From NCBI GenBank assembly GCA_031404435.1, contig JANNHO010000221.1, forward strand, positions 1 to 16,487: DNA of 16,487 nucleotides, in the 5' to 3' direction. The DNA comes from VFMC01 sp031404435 (GTDB lineage Bacteria > Actinomycetota > Acidimicrobiia > Acidimicrobiales > Ilumatobacteraceae). Below, one piece after another: positions 8,688 to 16,341 of this stretch (its first letter is position 1; every line of letters starts with the position of its first letter). The translations under genes were made by a program, and so were the position numbers. The notes under the pieces were generated by a model that was given only the letters and a program-made list of their open reading frames with translations, did no database searches and was not told the origin of the DNA.

Positions 8688-8930
8688 TCAGCCCTGACGG
8701 TCGTACAGGTCGTCGCGCGTCCAACTGCGGGCGCGACTGGGACGCCGATCAGGAAACAGTCGCTTCGCCTGGGCGCGCATGTCGTCGCCAACCGAGTCGT
8801 CGAGGTCACCAGCCGCGAGGTCCTCGAGTGTTCGGCGCAGTATCGCGTTGACCGATTCACCGGCGAGCATCGCGCGTGCACGTGCCCGACGGAGCACTTC
8901 ATCATCGACAACGATCGTCAGATTTGCCAC
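8688..8930 (-). CDS. vapB: Antitoxin partner of the PIN toxin (VapB/RHH-like)
   Basis: An 80-residue protein beginning VANLTIVVDDEVLRRARARAMLAGESVNAILRR. This is the beta-strand plus two helices of ribbon-helix-helix antitoxins that bind their own promoter as dimers. The tail (residues 51-80, ending WTRDDLYDRQG) is the expected toxin-wrapping segment. The GTG at 8930 is preferred over an in-frame GTG at 8960 because it gives the canonical short N-terminus and falls 6 bases after a TACACT -10-like element, suggesting a leaderless message. The gene precedes its toxin with a 10-base gap, the usual order. Confidence 0.83.
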   Translation of the reverse strand: MANLTIVVDDEVLRRARARAMLAGESVNAILRRTLEDLAAGDLDDSVGDDMRAQAKRLFPDRRPSRARSWTRDDLYDRQG

Positions 8931-8936
8931 GGGATC

Positions 8937-8942
8937 AGTGTA
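8937..8942 (-). promoter_or_regulatory. Possible -10 element of the toxin-antitoxin operon
   Basis: TACACT on the minus strand ends 6 bases before the GTG start of the antitoxin gene, the arrangement of leaderless actinobacterial genes. No convincing -35 hexamer is seen at 16-18 bp, so this rests on the -10 alone. Confidence 0.35.
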
Positions 8943-8981
8943 GCGCAGATTCCGTGCCACGCCTTCAGCAGCGCAGCCGGG

Positions 8982-9830
8982 TCAGTTCTCGACGAGCTCG
9001 TCGTAGGCATCGGGGCGACGGTCGCGGTAGAACGCCCACCGGTCGCGCACTTCACGAATCTTGCCGAGGTCGAGGTCGCGAACGATCAACTCCGGCTTGA
9101 ACGCATCGCCGACATCGCCGACGAACCTGCCCTCGGGATCAACGAAGTAGCTCTGGCCATAGAAGTCGTTCTCGCCGAGGTCTTCGATGCCGACCCGGTT
9201 GATCGCCCCGACGAAGTACATGTTCGCCACCGCCGCTGCCGGCTGCTCGATCCGCCAGATGTATTCGCTGAGCCCGCGGTGGGTGGCCGATGGGTTGAAC
9301 ACGATCTCGGCACCGTTCAAGCCGAGCGCCCGCCAGCCCTCCGGGAAGTGGCGGTCGTAACAGATGTACACCCCGACCTTGCCGACAGCGGTGTCGAAGA
9401 TGGGATACCCGCCGGTGCCGGGACGGAAGTAGAACTTCTCCCAGAAGCCCTTGGTCTGCGGGATGTGCTGCTTGCGGTACTTGCCGAGGTAGCTGCCATC
9501 GGCATCGACGACCGCGGCGGTGTTGTAGTACAGGCCGGGCTGGACGATCTCGTACATCGGCAGCACCATCACCATGCCCAACTCCTTGGCGATCGCCTGG
9601 AAGCGCTGTGTGGTCGGGCCATCGGGGATGTACTCGGTGTAGTCGTAGTACGCACTGTCTTGCACCTGACAGAAGTACGGCCCGTAGAACAGTTCCTGAA
9701 AGCAGATCACCTCGGCACCCTCGGCCTTGGCCTCGTGGGCGTACTGCTCGTGCTTGTCGAGCATCGCCTCCTTGGTGCCGGGCCAATCGGTCTGAACGAG
9801 GGCGGCACGCACGATTCGGGGATCACTCAT
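8982..9830 (-). CDS. Beta-ureidopropionase-type nitrilase-superfamily amidohydrolase
   Basis: A 282-residue nitrilase-superfamily hydrolase with the full catalytic triad: E46 in ICFQELFYG, K120 in YRKQHIP and C157 in VYICYDRHFPEG. The HIPQTKGFWEKFYFRPG stretch after the lysine is typical of N-carbamoyl-beta-alanine amidohydrolases, which convert the dihydropyrimidinase product to beta-alanine (or 3-aminoisobutyrate) with NH3 and CO2. The ATG at 9830 gives the expected N-terminus (MSDPRIVRAALVQTDWPG). The longer frame to 10595 is only antisense to the regulator gene. Its promoter puts the transcription start about at the ATG, so the mRNA may be leaderless. N-carbamoyl-D-amino-acid hydrolase or another amide substrate remains possible. 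It shares its promoter type with hydA but is separated from it by vapBC. Confidence 0.88.
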   Translation of the reverse strand: MSDPRIVRAALVQTDWPGTKEAMLDKHEQYAHEAKAEGAEVICFQELFYGPYFCQVQDSAYYDYTEYIPDGPTTQRFQAIAKELGMVMVLPMYEIVQPGLYYNTAAVVDADGSYLGKYRKQHIPQTKGFWEKFYFRPGTGGYPIFDTAVGKVGVYICYDRHFPEGWRALGLNGAEIVFNPSATHRGLSEYIWRIEQPAAAVANMYFVGAINRVGIEDLGENDFYGQSYFVDPEGRFVGDVGDAFKPELIVRDLDLGKIREVRDRWAFYRDRRPDAYDELVEN

Positions 9831-9837
9831 GGACGGA

Positions 9838-9866
9838 ATCGTAATGTGACATGCGACCGGCGACAA
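9838..9866 (-). promoter_or_regulatory. Promoter of the nitrilase gene, twin of the hydA promoter
   Basis: TTGTCG (9866-9861) and TACGAT (9843-9838) are 17 bp apart on the minus strand. The block TCACATTACG around the -10 and the block ATTGTC around the -35 are identical to the hydA promoter and at identical spacing, while the 12 bases between the blocks differ. The -10 ends only 7 bases before the ATG, implying a leaderless transcript. Confidence 0.62.
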
Positions 9867-9876
9867 TGCGTACGCT
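9846..9876 (+). promoter_or_regulatory. Possible divergent promoter of the LAL regulator
   Basis: On the plus strand GTGACA (9846-9851) and TACGCT (9871-9876) are 19 bp apart, and the -10 ends 8 bases before the ATG at 9885. This would overlap face to face with the nitrilase promoter within 54 bp, so occupancy of one could exclude the other. The spacing is longer than ideal. Confidence 0.4.
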
Positions 9877-9884
9877 GCGGCGTG

Positions 9885-12824
9885 ATGAACGGTGGCGGGC
9901 CAGGGCGTAGTTTTGTCGTGGCTCACGACCGCGACCTGGAAGCGATTGTCAAGCGGGCCGAGCGGGTGTTCGCCGACGGACGCGGTGCCACGATCCTCGT
10001 CGAGGGCGAGGCCGGGATCGGCAAGACGACGGTGTTGGCGGCGGCGATGACCGCGGCTGTCGCTGCGGGTGTCGCCGTGGTACATGCGTCGGCCAGCGTG
10101 CTGGACCGGACACGCCCGTTCGGACCACTCCTGGACGCGTTCGGGCTCGATCCGGCGACCCGGTCGCGGGTGCTGCCGGCGTCGGTTGCAGCAGCACTCC
10201 GCGACGAGTTCGACCAGGACCTCACCGGATCGGTCGGAGAGCGCCGAGCGACGGCGAGGGTCTCGCCGCTGCGGCTCGTCCCGGCCGAGCGCGCACACAC
10301 GATCGAACAGATCGCCACCATGGTCGAGACATGGAGTCTCGACCATCCGGTGCTGCTGGCCCTCGACGACCTGCACTGGGCCGACTCCGCCACCCTTGCC
10401 ACGCTTGCTCGGCTGCACCGTCTCGTCAGTTCGCAACGACTCACGCTGATGGCCGCATTCCGGCCGGTTCCGCACAACCCCGATCTTCGCGACCTGATCT
10501 CCGGCTGCATCGGCAAGGGTGGCGAGCTCTTCGCACTCGGCCCACTCGCCCCCGACGCCGTCCGGGGTCTCGTCGCCGACACGATCGGCCACCAACCCGG
10601 CCCGGCGTTACTCGACAGCGCCGCACGCGCCGGCGGGAACCCTTTCCTGATCATCGAACTGGTCCGTTCGTTCGACCACGACGGTCGCATTTCCATCGTT
10701 GACGACATCGCTGAGCTCGAAACGCCAGCGCTCACCGGGGAAGGCGTGGTCAGCGATGTTCGTGAGGTGATCCTTCGGCGGATGGCCGACCTCGGACAGG
10801 AGACATCGCATCTGCTCCAGGTGGCATCTGCGCTCGGCCGAACGTTTTCAGTCATTGATATGGCTGCGATGCTCGGTCGTCCCGTCGCCGCGCTCTTACC
10901 GGCGATCTCGACCACGGTCAGCGCCGGCTTGCTGGAAGAAGACGGTCAACAACTGCGCTTCAGGCACGACCTGGTTCGCGAGGCTGTCGAATCAACCATC
11001 GGCCGTCCGACGCTCGCTGCGCTGCACCTCGACATTGCGCGCACCCTCGCCAGCACCGGCGCTCCCGCAGTGCGAATTGCCGCGCACTACTCACTCGGTG
11101 CCCAGCCGGGCGATCGCACCGCGGTGGAGTGGCTCCGCACCGCAGCGGCCGAGATCGTGAGCCGCGGGCCCACCGCAGCAGCCGAACTGCTCGAGCGGGC
11201 GCTCACACTCACCCCCGTCGGCGACCCGGACCGCGACGCGGTAATCGCCGAACTGGTCGACGCAGCGTTCTGGGGCGGAGCAATCGATCGCGCCGTCGAG
11301 TTAGCCAGGGCCGCGCTGGCTCGTCCGCTGCCCCCCGTGCTTGCTGCCGGGCTTCACGAGACCATGACGCGAGCGCTCGTGGTGCTCGGGAGGCCGACCG
11401 AAGCCGTGGTGCACGCCGAGCGCCTGATCGATCTGGGCGCACTGCCAGCTTGGGCGGCTGCGAACGTGGCGATGTTCAAACTGTTCGCCCTCGACCTCGA
11501 CGGGGCCGTTGCTGACGCCCGGCGCGCAATCGAGCTGTGCGAGATCGAAGACGACCCGTGGGCCGAGACACTCGCCTACTGCGTCGCCGCCTGGGAGGAG
11601 AACTCGCGCGGGTTCCACCGCCACGCTGTCGAGCTCGCCGACCGGGCTGTTCTTGCGGCCGATCGCTCCCCCAATGCCGAGGCCCATCGACTGATCCCAC
11701 ACCTGTTTCGTGGCCTGACTCTCGAAAGCACCGGTCGTACGGCCGAGGCCCAGGCGACGTTGCTTCACGGCCAACAGCTTGCCGAGCAGCTGGGCACGTC
11801 GTGGGCGACGCCGTTCTACCACTACGCGCTCGCCCTGACACCGTGGAACGCTGGTCGCTGGGACGGCGTCCATGCCGAGATCGGGGCGGGCCTGCGCTAC
11901 GCGCGCGAGCACAACATCGGCCTGGTGGCGTCGTGGGCGTGCGCGCTCGACGCCACCGCCTCGCTGTTCCACGGCGATCTCGATGCTGCCGAGGCGATGC
12001 TCGACGAGGGGGACGAACGACTCGCGACCGGCGGCATCCAGTACGGCATCGACTGGCCGCTGCGCGGTCGAGCGCTCCTCCTCGAGGCCACCGGTGATTC
12101 GGCCGGAGCACTGGCAACCCTGCAGCTGGGTTGGGATGTCGCCGAGGGGTTGAAGGCATCGGCGGCGCTGGTGATCCTCGGCCCCGACCTCGTCCGGATT
12201 GCGCTCGATGTCGGTGACGTCGAGGCGGCCAGACGCGCCACCGACGCCCTCAGCCGGGACACCACCATCGGCGTCGTCGACGATGGCCGCCTCAACATCG
12301 ACGCCGATGCGTTGCGCTGCCGCGGGATGCTCGACGGCGAACTCCCGATGCTCTTCGATGCACGGCGGGTTCACACGGATTGCGACCGCCCCGTCGAAGT
12401 CGCGCAGGACGACGAAGCGATCACCCTCACCTTGGCACGACTTGGACGACTCGACGAGGCGTCACGACACATGCAGGTGTGCGTTGCCGTCTGCGACGAG
12501 CTCGGGATCATGCTCATCCCCGAACGACTACAGCGCAACCTCGCCGCCATTGTCCCCACTGCCGCTGGTCTCGCCGGCATTGGTCTCGACCCGGCCAAAC
12601 CCCGCACGGCGCGAGCGGCGACTGGTTGGGGCGCGCTCACCGTGACCGAGCACCTCGTCGCCACACTCGTTGCCGCCGGGCGGACCAACCCTCAGGTCGC
12701 CGCTGAACTGCTCATCTCGCGCCGCACGGTGGAATCACATCTGTACCGCATCTTCTTCAAACTCGGCGTCACCAATCGCACCGAGCTCGCCGTCGTCGCA
12801 ATGCGCTCCGCTGCCGAGAGCTAA
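9885..12824 (+). CDS. LAL-type LuxR-family ATP-binding transcriptional regulator
   Basis: A 979-residue regulator. The N-terminal STAND/AAA-type module has Walker A GEAGIGKTT at 41-49 and Walker B LLALDDLHWAD at about 157-167. A long middle region of roughly 500 residues is alanine-rich helical repeat, TPR-like, and presumably senses a ligand or partner. The last 65 residues are a LuxR helix-turn-helix: LTVTEHLVATLVAAGRTNPQVAAEL followed by ISRRTVESHLYRIFFKLGV. Total length suits LAL proteins (about 900-1000 residues), which are usually ATP-dependent activators in actinobacteria. The start is the ATG at 9885; an adjacent GTG at 9882 is possible. The frame upstream to 8406 is antisense to the nitrilase and is dismissed. 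Divergence from the nitrilase with a 54-bp shared region makes it the likely local regulator of the pyrimidine genes. Confidence 0.9.
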   Translation: MNGGGPGRSFVVAHDRDLEAIVKRAERVFADGRGATILVEGEAGIGKTTVLAAAMTAAVAAGVAVVHASASVLDRTRPFGPLLDAFGLDPATRSRVLPASVAAALRDEFDQDLTGSVGERRATARVSPLRLVPAERAHTIEQIATMVETWSLDHPVLLALDDLHWADSATLATLARLHRLVSSQRLTLMAAFRPVPHNPDLRDLISGCIGKGGELFALGPLAPDAVRGLVADTIGHQPGPALLDSAARAGGNPFLIIELVRSFDHDGRISIVDDIAELETPALTGEGVVSDVREVILRRMADLGQETSHLLQVASALGRTFSVIDMAAMLGRPVAALLPAISTTVSAGLLEEDGQQLRFRHDLVREAVESTIGRPTLAALHLDIARTLASTGAPAVRIAAHYSLGAQPGDRTAVEWLRTAAAEIVSRGPTAAAELLERALTLTPVGDPDRDAVIAELVDAAFWGGAIDRAVELARAALARPLPPVLAAGLHETMTRALVVLGRPTEAVVHAERLIDLGALPAWAAANVAMFKLFALDLDGAVADARRAIELCEIEDDPWAETLAYCVAAWEENSRGFHRHAVELADRAVLAADRSPNAEAHRLIPHLFRGLTLESTGRTAEAQATLLHGQQLAEQLGTSWATPFYHYALALTPWNAGRWDGVHAEIGAGLRYAREHNIGLVASWACALDATASLFHGDLDAAEAMLDEGDERLATGGIQYGIDWPLRGRALLLEATGDSAGALATLQLGWDVAEGLKASAALVILGPDLVRIALDVGDVEAARRATDALSRDTTIGVVDDGRLNIDADALRCRGMLDGELPMLFDARRVHTDCDRPVEVAQDDEAITLTLARLGRLDEASRHMQVCVAVCDELGIMLIPERLQRNLAAIVPTAAGLAGIGLDPAKPRTARAATGWGALTVTEHLVATLVAAGRTNPQVAAELLISRRTVESHLYRIFFKLGVTNRTELAVVAMRSAAES

Positions 12825-12828
12825 AACT

Positions 12829-12846
12829 TCGAACACCGTGGTTCGA
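12829..12846. terminator. Small hairpin between convergent genes
   Basis: TCGAAC (12829-12834) and GTTCGA (12841-12846) form a 6-bp stem with a 6-base loop in the 22 bases between the stop of the regulator and the stop of the opposing gene. Position argues for a bidirectional terminator, but the stem is short and no T-tract follows on either strand. Confidence 0.45.
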
Positions 12847-15800
12847 TCACCCGAGCAGGACGAGCGCGCCTTGGGTCACGCTCTTGAAGGTTTCCAGCGC
12901 GCCGACGTAGTTGGCGGCGAGGCGTTGGGCCACGCCCAGGGCGAGCTTCGCCCTGAGGTTGACGAGCGTGAGTTGGCCTGAAGTCGAGCCGGGGCTCACC
13001 GCCGCCGTCGCTCGGGCCATCGCTTCGGCCGCCACCGACTCCGCGATCTGGGCGATCACGAGCTCGGCCAAGCGAACCCGTGCGGTGATGCTCCCATCGC
13101 CGGCGATCGCCGCCTCCAGATTGGCCACCGCCGATTGCATCTTCACGATCGCAGCAACCAGGTCACCATCGCGCAGTTTGTCGTCGACGCCACTGTTGCC
13201 ACGACCGTTAGCGGCCCCATAGAGATCCAAAAGCGCTCGCTGCAGCGCGGCGCGGGCCGCTGCCGACACGGTTGGATCGACGGCAAGAGCCCGGAGCGAG
13301 TCGGTCATCCGCTCGACTGCCGCAAGCGGTGTCAGGACCTCGACCGAACCACTGGCCGAACCCTGGCCACCATCGTCGTCGGTGACCGTCAGCGTCGCGG
13401 TGTAGACGCCCGCGGCCGCGTAGGCATGCGCCGAAGTAGCCGTCCCGCTGAGGCCCGCTGCGCTTCCGGGCGGGCCATATGGCGTCTCGACGACAGCGGC
13501 AACGCTCGTCGACCCATCACCCCAGATGACGGCAGCGGTGTGGGTATCCATCGTCCCGAGGTCGTGGAAGGTGCCGGCGAGCGGAATCGACACCAGCGGC
13601 AGGAAGAAGCCTGGCCCTTCGCCCACGGTCACGATCGTTGCGGTGGGAGCGACGTTGGCGACGATGACACGTCCGGTTCCACACGACGACCCACCATTGT
13701 CATCGGTAGAGCACACCGTGACGGTGTACGACCCGTTGTCGCCATAGCGGTGCCCGGTGCCGGAGGTGACCGTCGAGACGAGACCGGCCGTTGAGCCTGG
13801 CGGGCCGAACGGTGTTTCGCTGACGGTACCGACCTCGGTTGCCGTGCCGTCTCCCCAGTTGACTGATGAGCTGTGGGTGTCGAGCGTGCCGGGATCATCA
13901 ATCGACGTTGGCGGGAGCGTGGCGAGCGCACCCTCAGTGGCGTCTACCGACCCAACCGTCACCGTCGGAACTGCGTTGGTGACGGATACATCGAACCCAG
14001 CACAGTCGAAGCCACCGTCGTCATCGGTCGCGCAGATGCTCACGGGATACGTTCCGTCGTCGGCGTACACGTGCGTGACGTCGAACGACGGCGGCGACAC
14101 CACACCGAACACCTGCGAGGTGCCATCACCCCAACTGACGGAGGCGGTATGGGTGTCGAGTGCGCCCGGGTCGGTGAGCACCACCGAACGCGTGAACGCC
14201 GATCCCTCGGCGATCAACGTGCCGAGCCCGACATCGATCTCCGGCGCGACGTTTTCCACCGTGAAGGACGCAAGCGCAGACGACGATCGCAACGCGTCGT
14301 TGGTCGCAGTGAGCGCCACGTGACCGGAGCCGTCGTCGCGGCCACGAAGGATGGCCGTGAGGCCCGTCGCGTTGATGACGCTGGCGATGCCGGGCGGGGT
14401 GGAGTCGGCGATGGTCCAGAGCGCGTCGAGATCGTCGTCGCTCGGGTCGGTCGCCGTGCCCTCGAGCCCGGTGAAACCACCCTCGGCGACGACGTAGCTC
14501 GTACCGGCGGTGACGAAGGGGATGCTCGGCATCCTCGGATCGGGATGGAACTCGAGGTGGCCAGCGGCCTTGCTACGGGCCTCCACGGTGCTGTCGCTAC
14601 CAGTGATACCGGGGCCGAAACCATCGGAGTCCGGGTACAGATCGGGGAGCCACGCGTTCAGGATGCGATTGCGGAACGCTCGGTATCCGGCCCGGTTCGG
14701 GTGGATGACACCTTGCATGTCGTGTTGGTCCCTGATGGTTTCGTCGAGCCGGACGACCCAATGGTCGTCCGCGCAGTAGCCGTGCTGGTAAAACGAACTG
14801 GAAATCCGGTCGACGAAGGTCCAGCCATGCGCGCCGGCACCGTCTGCGACCTCGCCGTTGAGTCGAGCAAGGACCTCGCCGCGCAGCCACCGCGTCTCGG
14901 TTCGCGAGACACCGGGGAACATCGTGAAGGTGTCCTCGATGCCGCCACAAAGATCCGATTCGGGATCGTTCGAATCGAAGAAAGGCTTCGTCGTCGGGTC
15001 CATGTACTCCGAGATGTACACCCGGTCGGCATCGAGCCCGGGCAGCCCCAGGCCAACGTCGGCGCGTCCTGCACCAGCCGCCGTTGCGGGGGCACGCAGC
15101 AGAGCCGCCGCCAACTGGCGGTACCCCTCGGGGAGGCCACACGTGACGCACGTGGTCGTCGGCGAGCCGTCGCCGCCGAGACCCTCGTCGAGCAACTCCT
15201 GACCGGTCATCGTCGCCCATCCGCTACCGAACGCCAACTCCATCACGCCGACGATCAGCGCGACGATCGCAGCGCAGGCGAGCCCGGCGACCGGAACGAT
15301 CAACACGGCACAGGCTGCGGTCGCCGCGACGATCAGGGCATCAGAGGTAGTGGTGGACTCGCACGGCTCGGCGAGCGCGCAGCTCTGCACGATCCCGGCG
15401 AAATGAGCGTCGTTGACACCGATCGAGATGTCGATCGCATCGATCTCGCGACCGCCCACCAACTCGGCTGCGGCCTGCAACTGCGGCGGGAGCGCTGGGA
15501 TCAGCCCGGCTTTGGCGAGCTCGACCTCCGGGTACTTGTCGAGGGCGATCCGGTCCACCCCTGCGTAGGGTTCGATCAAACCCTCCATCACCCTGGCCCC
15601 GCTGCAGGCGAGGTTGATGTACGTCACCGACGTGTGTGGGTCGAGTTCCTCGAGCAGCAGCGCGGCACGCGCTGTGCCGTTGAACGCCGACCGGTGGCAG
15701 CGGCGATCGACCCAGACCGGCTCGACCCCGTCGGAGGCAACGACATCGGGGGCCCCTTCGCCGGCACCGGCAGAATCTCCGAGGGCGACGATGAGGAAGT

Positions 15801-16341
15801 CCTGCACGAACACTCGCCGGGTGTAGCCGACAGAGAAACCATCGACCAGGAACAAGCTGATGTCGAATGTTCCTTCCTCCGGGAAGACCACGAAGAACGT
15901 GCAGGGCGAGTCGCCTTGTTGCACCTCGACGGTTCCTTCGAGAGCGGCCGGCAGGCGCCATCGATAGGTGATCTGATCCGGACCGGGTGTACTTGCGCAT
16001 GCGTCCAGATCGACGCGCCAGCCGTCGGCTGGCTGTACGTCGATGGTGGCTGCGATCGTCGTGCACGACCCGGGGTCGCCCGAGTCGGTGCACTCGACAC
16101 GCGGCACCGGGTTCGGGAAAACGCCGTTGTCGTCAGCCAGATACCGGCTCGGCATCGAGTAGTCGAACCTGACCGACACGTCGTCGATGTCGACCGCCTG
16201 CGGGAGTCCGCTGACCGGCGAACTGATCGCCACGCCTGGCCCGCTCGCAACCAGCGCGATGACTACCGCGCGGGCCGTGAACCTGATGATGCCGCAGTTC
16301 CGTTTCAAGGGGCCCCCGATCGCAGTTCCTCCTTCAATCAA
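12847..16341 (-). CDS. Exported SGNH-hydrolase-like protein with three PKD domains
   Basis: A protein of up to 1164 residues. An N-terminal export signal (KRNCGIIRFTARAVVIALVAS) precedes a beta-rich region (about 50-180). An SGNH/GDSL-like lipase-esterase domain follows (about 181-565): block I ALGDSAGAGEG with Ser190, SGAR at 248-250, GVND at 308-311 and HPNRAGY with His547. After an Ig-like segment (about 600-695) come three PKD domains (about 699-787, 791-895, 898-1003), each with a WGDG motif. A helical Ala-rich tail (1005-1164) lacks an LPXTG anchor. Role is inferred: secreted or surface hydrolase of esters or glycan acyl groups. The start is uncertain: TTG at 16341 has GGAG 5 bases upstream, but a perfect AGGAGG lies just inside it, and TTG at 16308 gives a shorter signal peptide. 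Confidence 0.82.
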   Translation of the reverse strand: MIEGGTAIGGPLKRNCGIIRFTARAVVIALVASGPGVAISSPVSGLPQAVDIDDVSVRFDYSMPSRYLADDNGVFPNPVPRVECTDSGDPGSCTTIAATIDVQPADGWRVDLDACASTPGPDQITYRWRLPAALEGTVEVQQGDSPCTFFVVFPEEGTFDISLFLVDGFSVGYTRRVFVQDFLIVALGDSAGAGEGAPDVVASDGVEPVWVDRRCHRSAFNGTARAALLLEELDPHTSVTYINLACSGARVMEGLIEPYAGVDRIALDKYPEVELAKAGLIPALPPQLQAAAELVGGREIDAIDISIGVNDAHFAGIVQSCALAEPCESTTTSDALIVAATAACAVLIVPVAGLACAAIVALIVGVMELAFGSGWATMTGQELLDEGLGGDGSPTTTCVTCGLPEGYRQLAAALLRAPATAAGAGRADVGLGLPGLDADRVYISEYMDPTTKPFFDSNDPESDLCGGIEDTFTMFPGVSRTETRWLRGEVLARLNGEVADGAGAHGWTFVDRISSSFYQHGYCADDHWVVRLDETIRDQHDMQGVIHPNRAGYRAFRNRILNAWLPDLYPDSDGFGPGITGSDSTVEARSKAAGHLEFHPDPRMPSIPFVTAGTSYVVAEGGFTGLEGTATDPSDDDLDALWTIADSTPPGIASVINATGLTAILRGRDDGSGHVALTATNDALRSSSALASFTVENVAPEIDVGLGTLIAEGSAFTRSVVLTDPGALDTHTASVSWGDGTSQVFGVVSPPSFDVTHVYADDGTYPVSICATDDDGGFDCAGFDVSVTNAVPTVTVGSVDATEGALATLPPTSIDDPGTLDTHSSSVNWGDGTATEVGTVSETPFGPPGSTAGLVSTVTSGTGHRYGDNGSYTVTVCSTDDNGGSSCGTGRVIVANVAPTATIVTVGEGPGFFLPLVSIPLAGTFHDLGTMDTHTAAVIWGDGSTSVAAVVETPYGPPGSAAGLSGTATSAHAYAAAGVYTATLTVTDDDGGQGSASGSVEVLTPLAAVERMTDSLRALAVDPTVSAAARAALQRALLDLYGAANGRGNSGVDDKLRDGDLVAAIVKMQSAVANLEAAIAGDGSITARVRLAELVIAQIAESVAAEAMARATAAVSPGSTSGQLTLVNLRAKLALGVAQRLAANYVGALETFKSVTQGALVLLG

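Noticed and set aside
8406..9884. N-terminal extension of the LAL regulator frame by about 490 codons
   Set aside because: The extension is antisense to vapBC and the nitrilase and crosses two promoters. The recognisable protein starts at the ATG at 9885, just before the ATPase module.
9831..10595. N-terminal extension of the nitrilase frame
   Set aside because: It would lie antisense inside the regulator gene; the nitrilase fold begins normally a few residues after the ATG at 9830.
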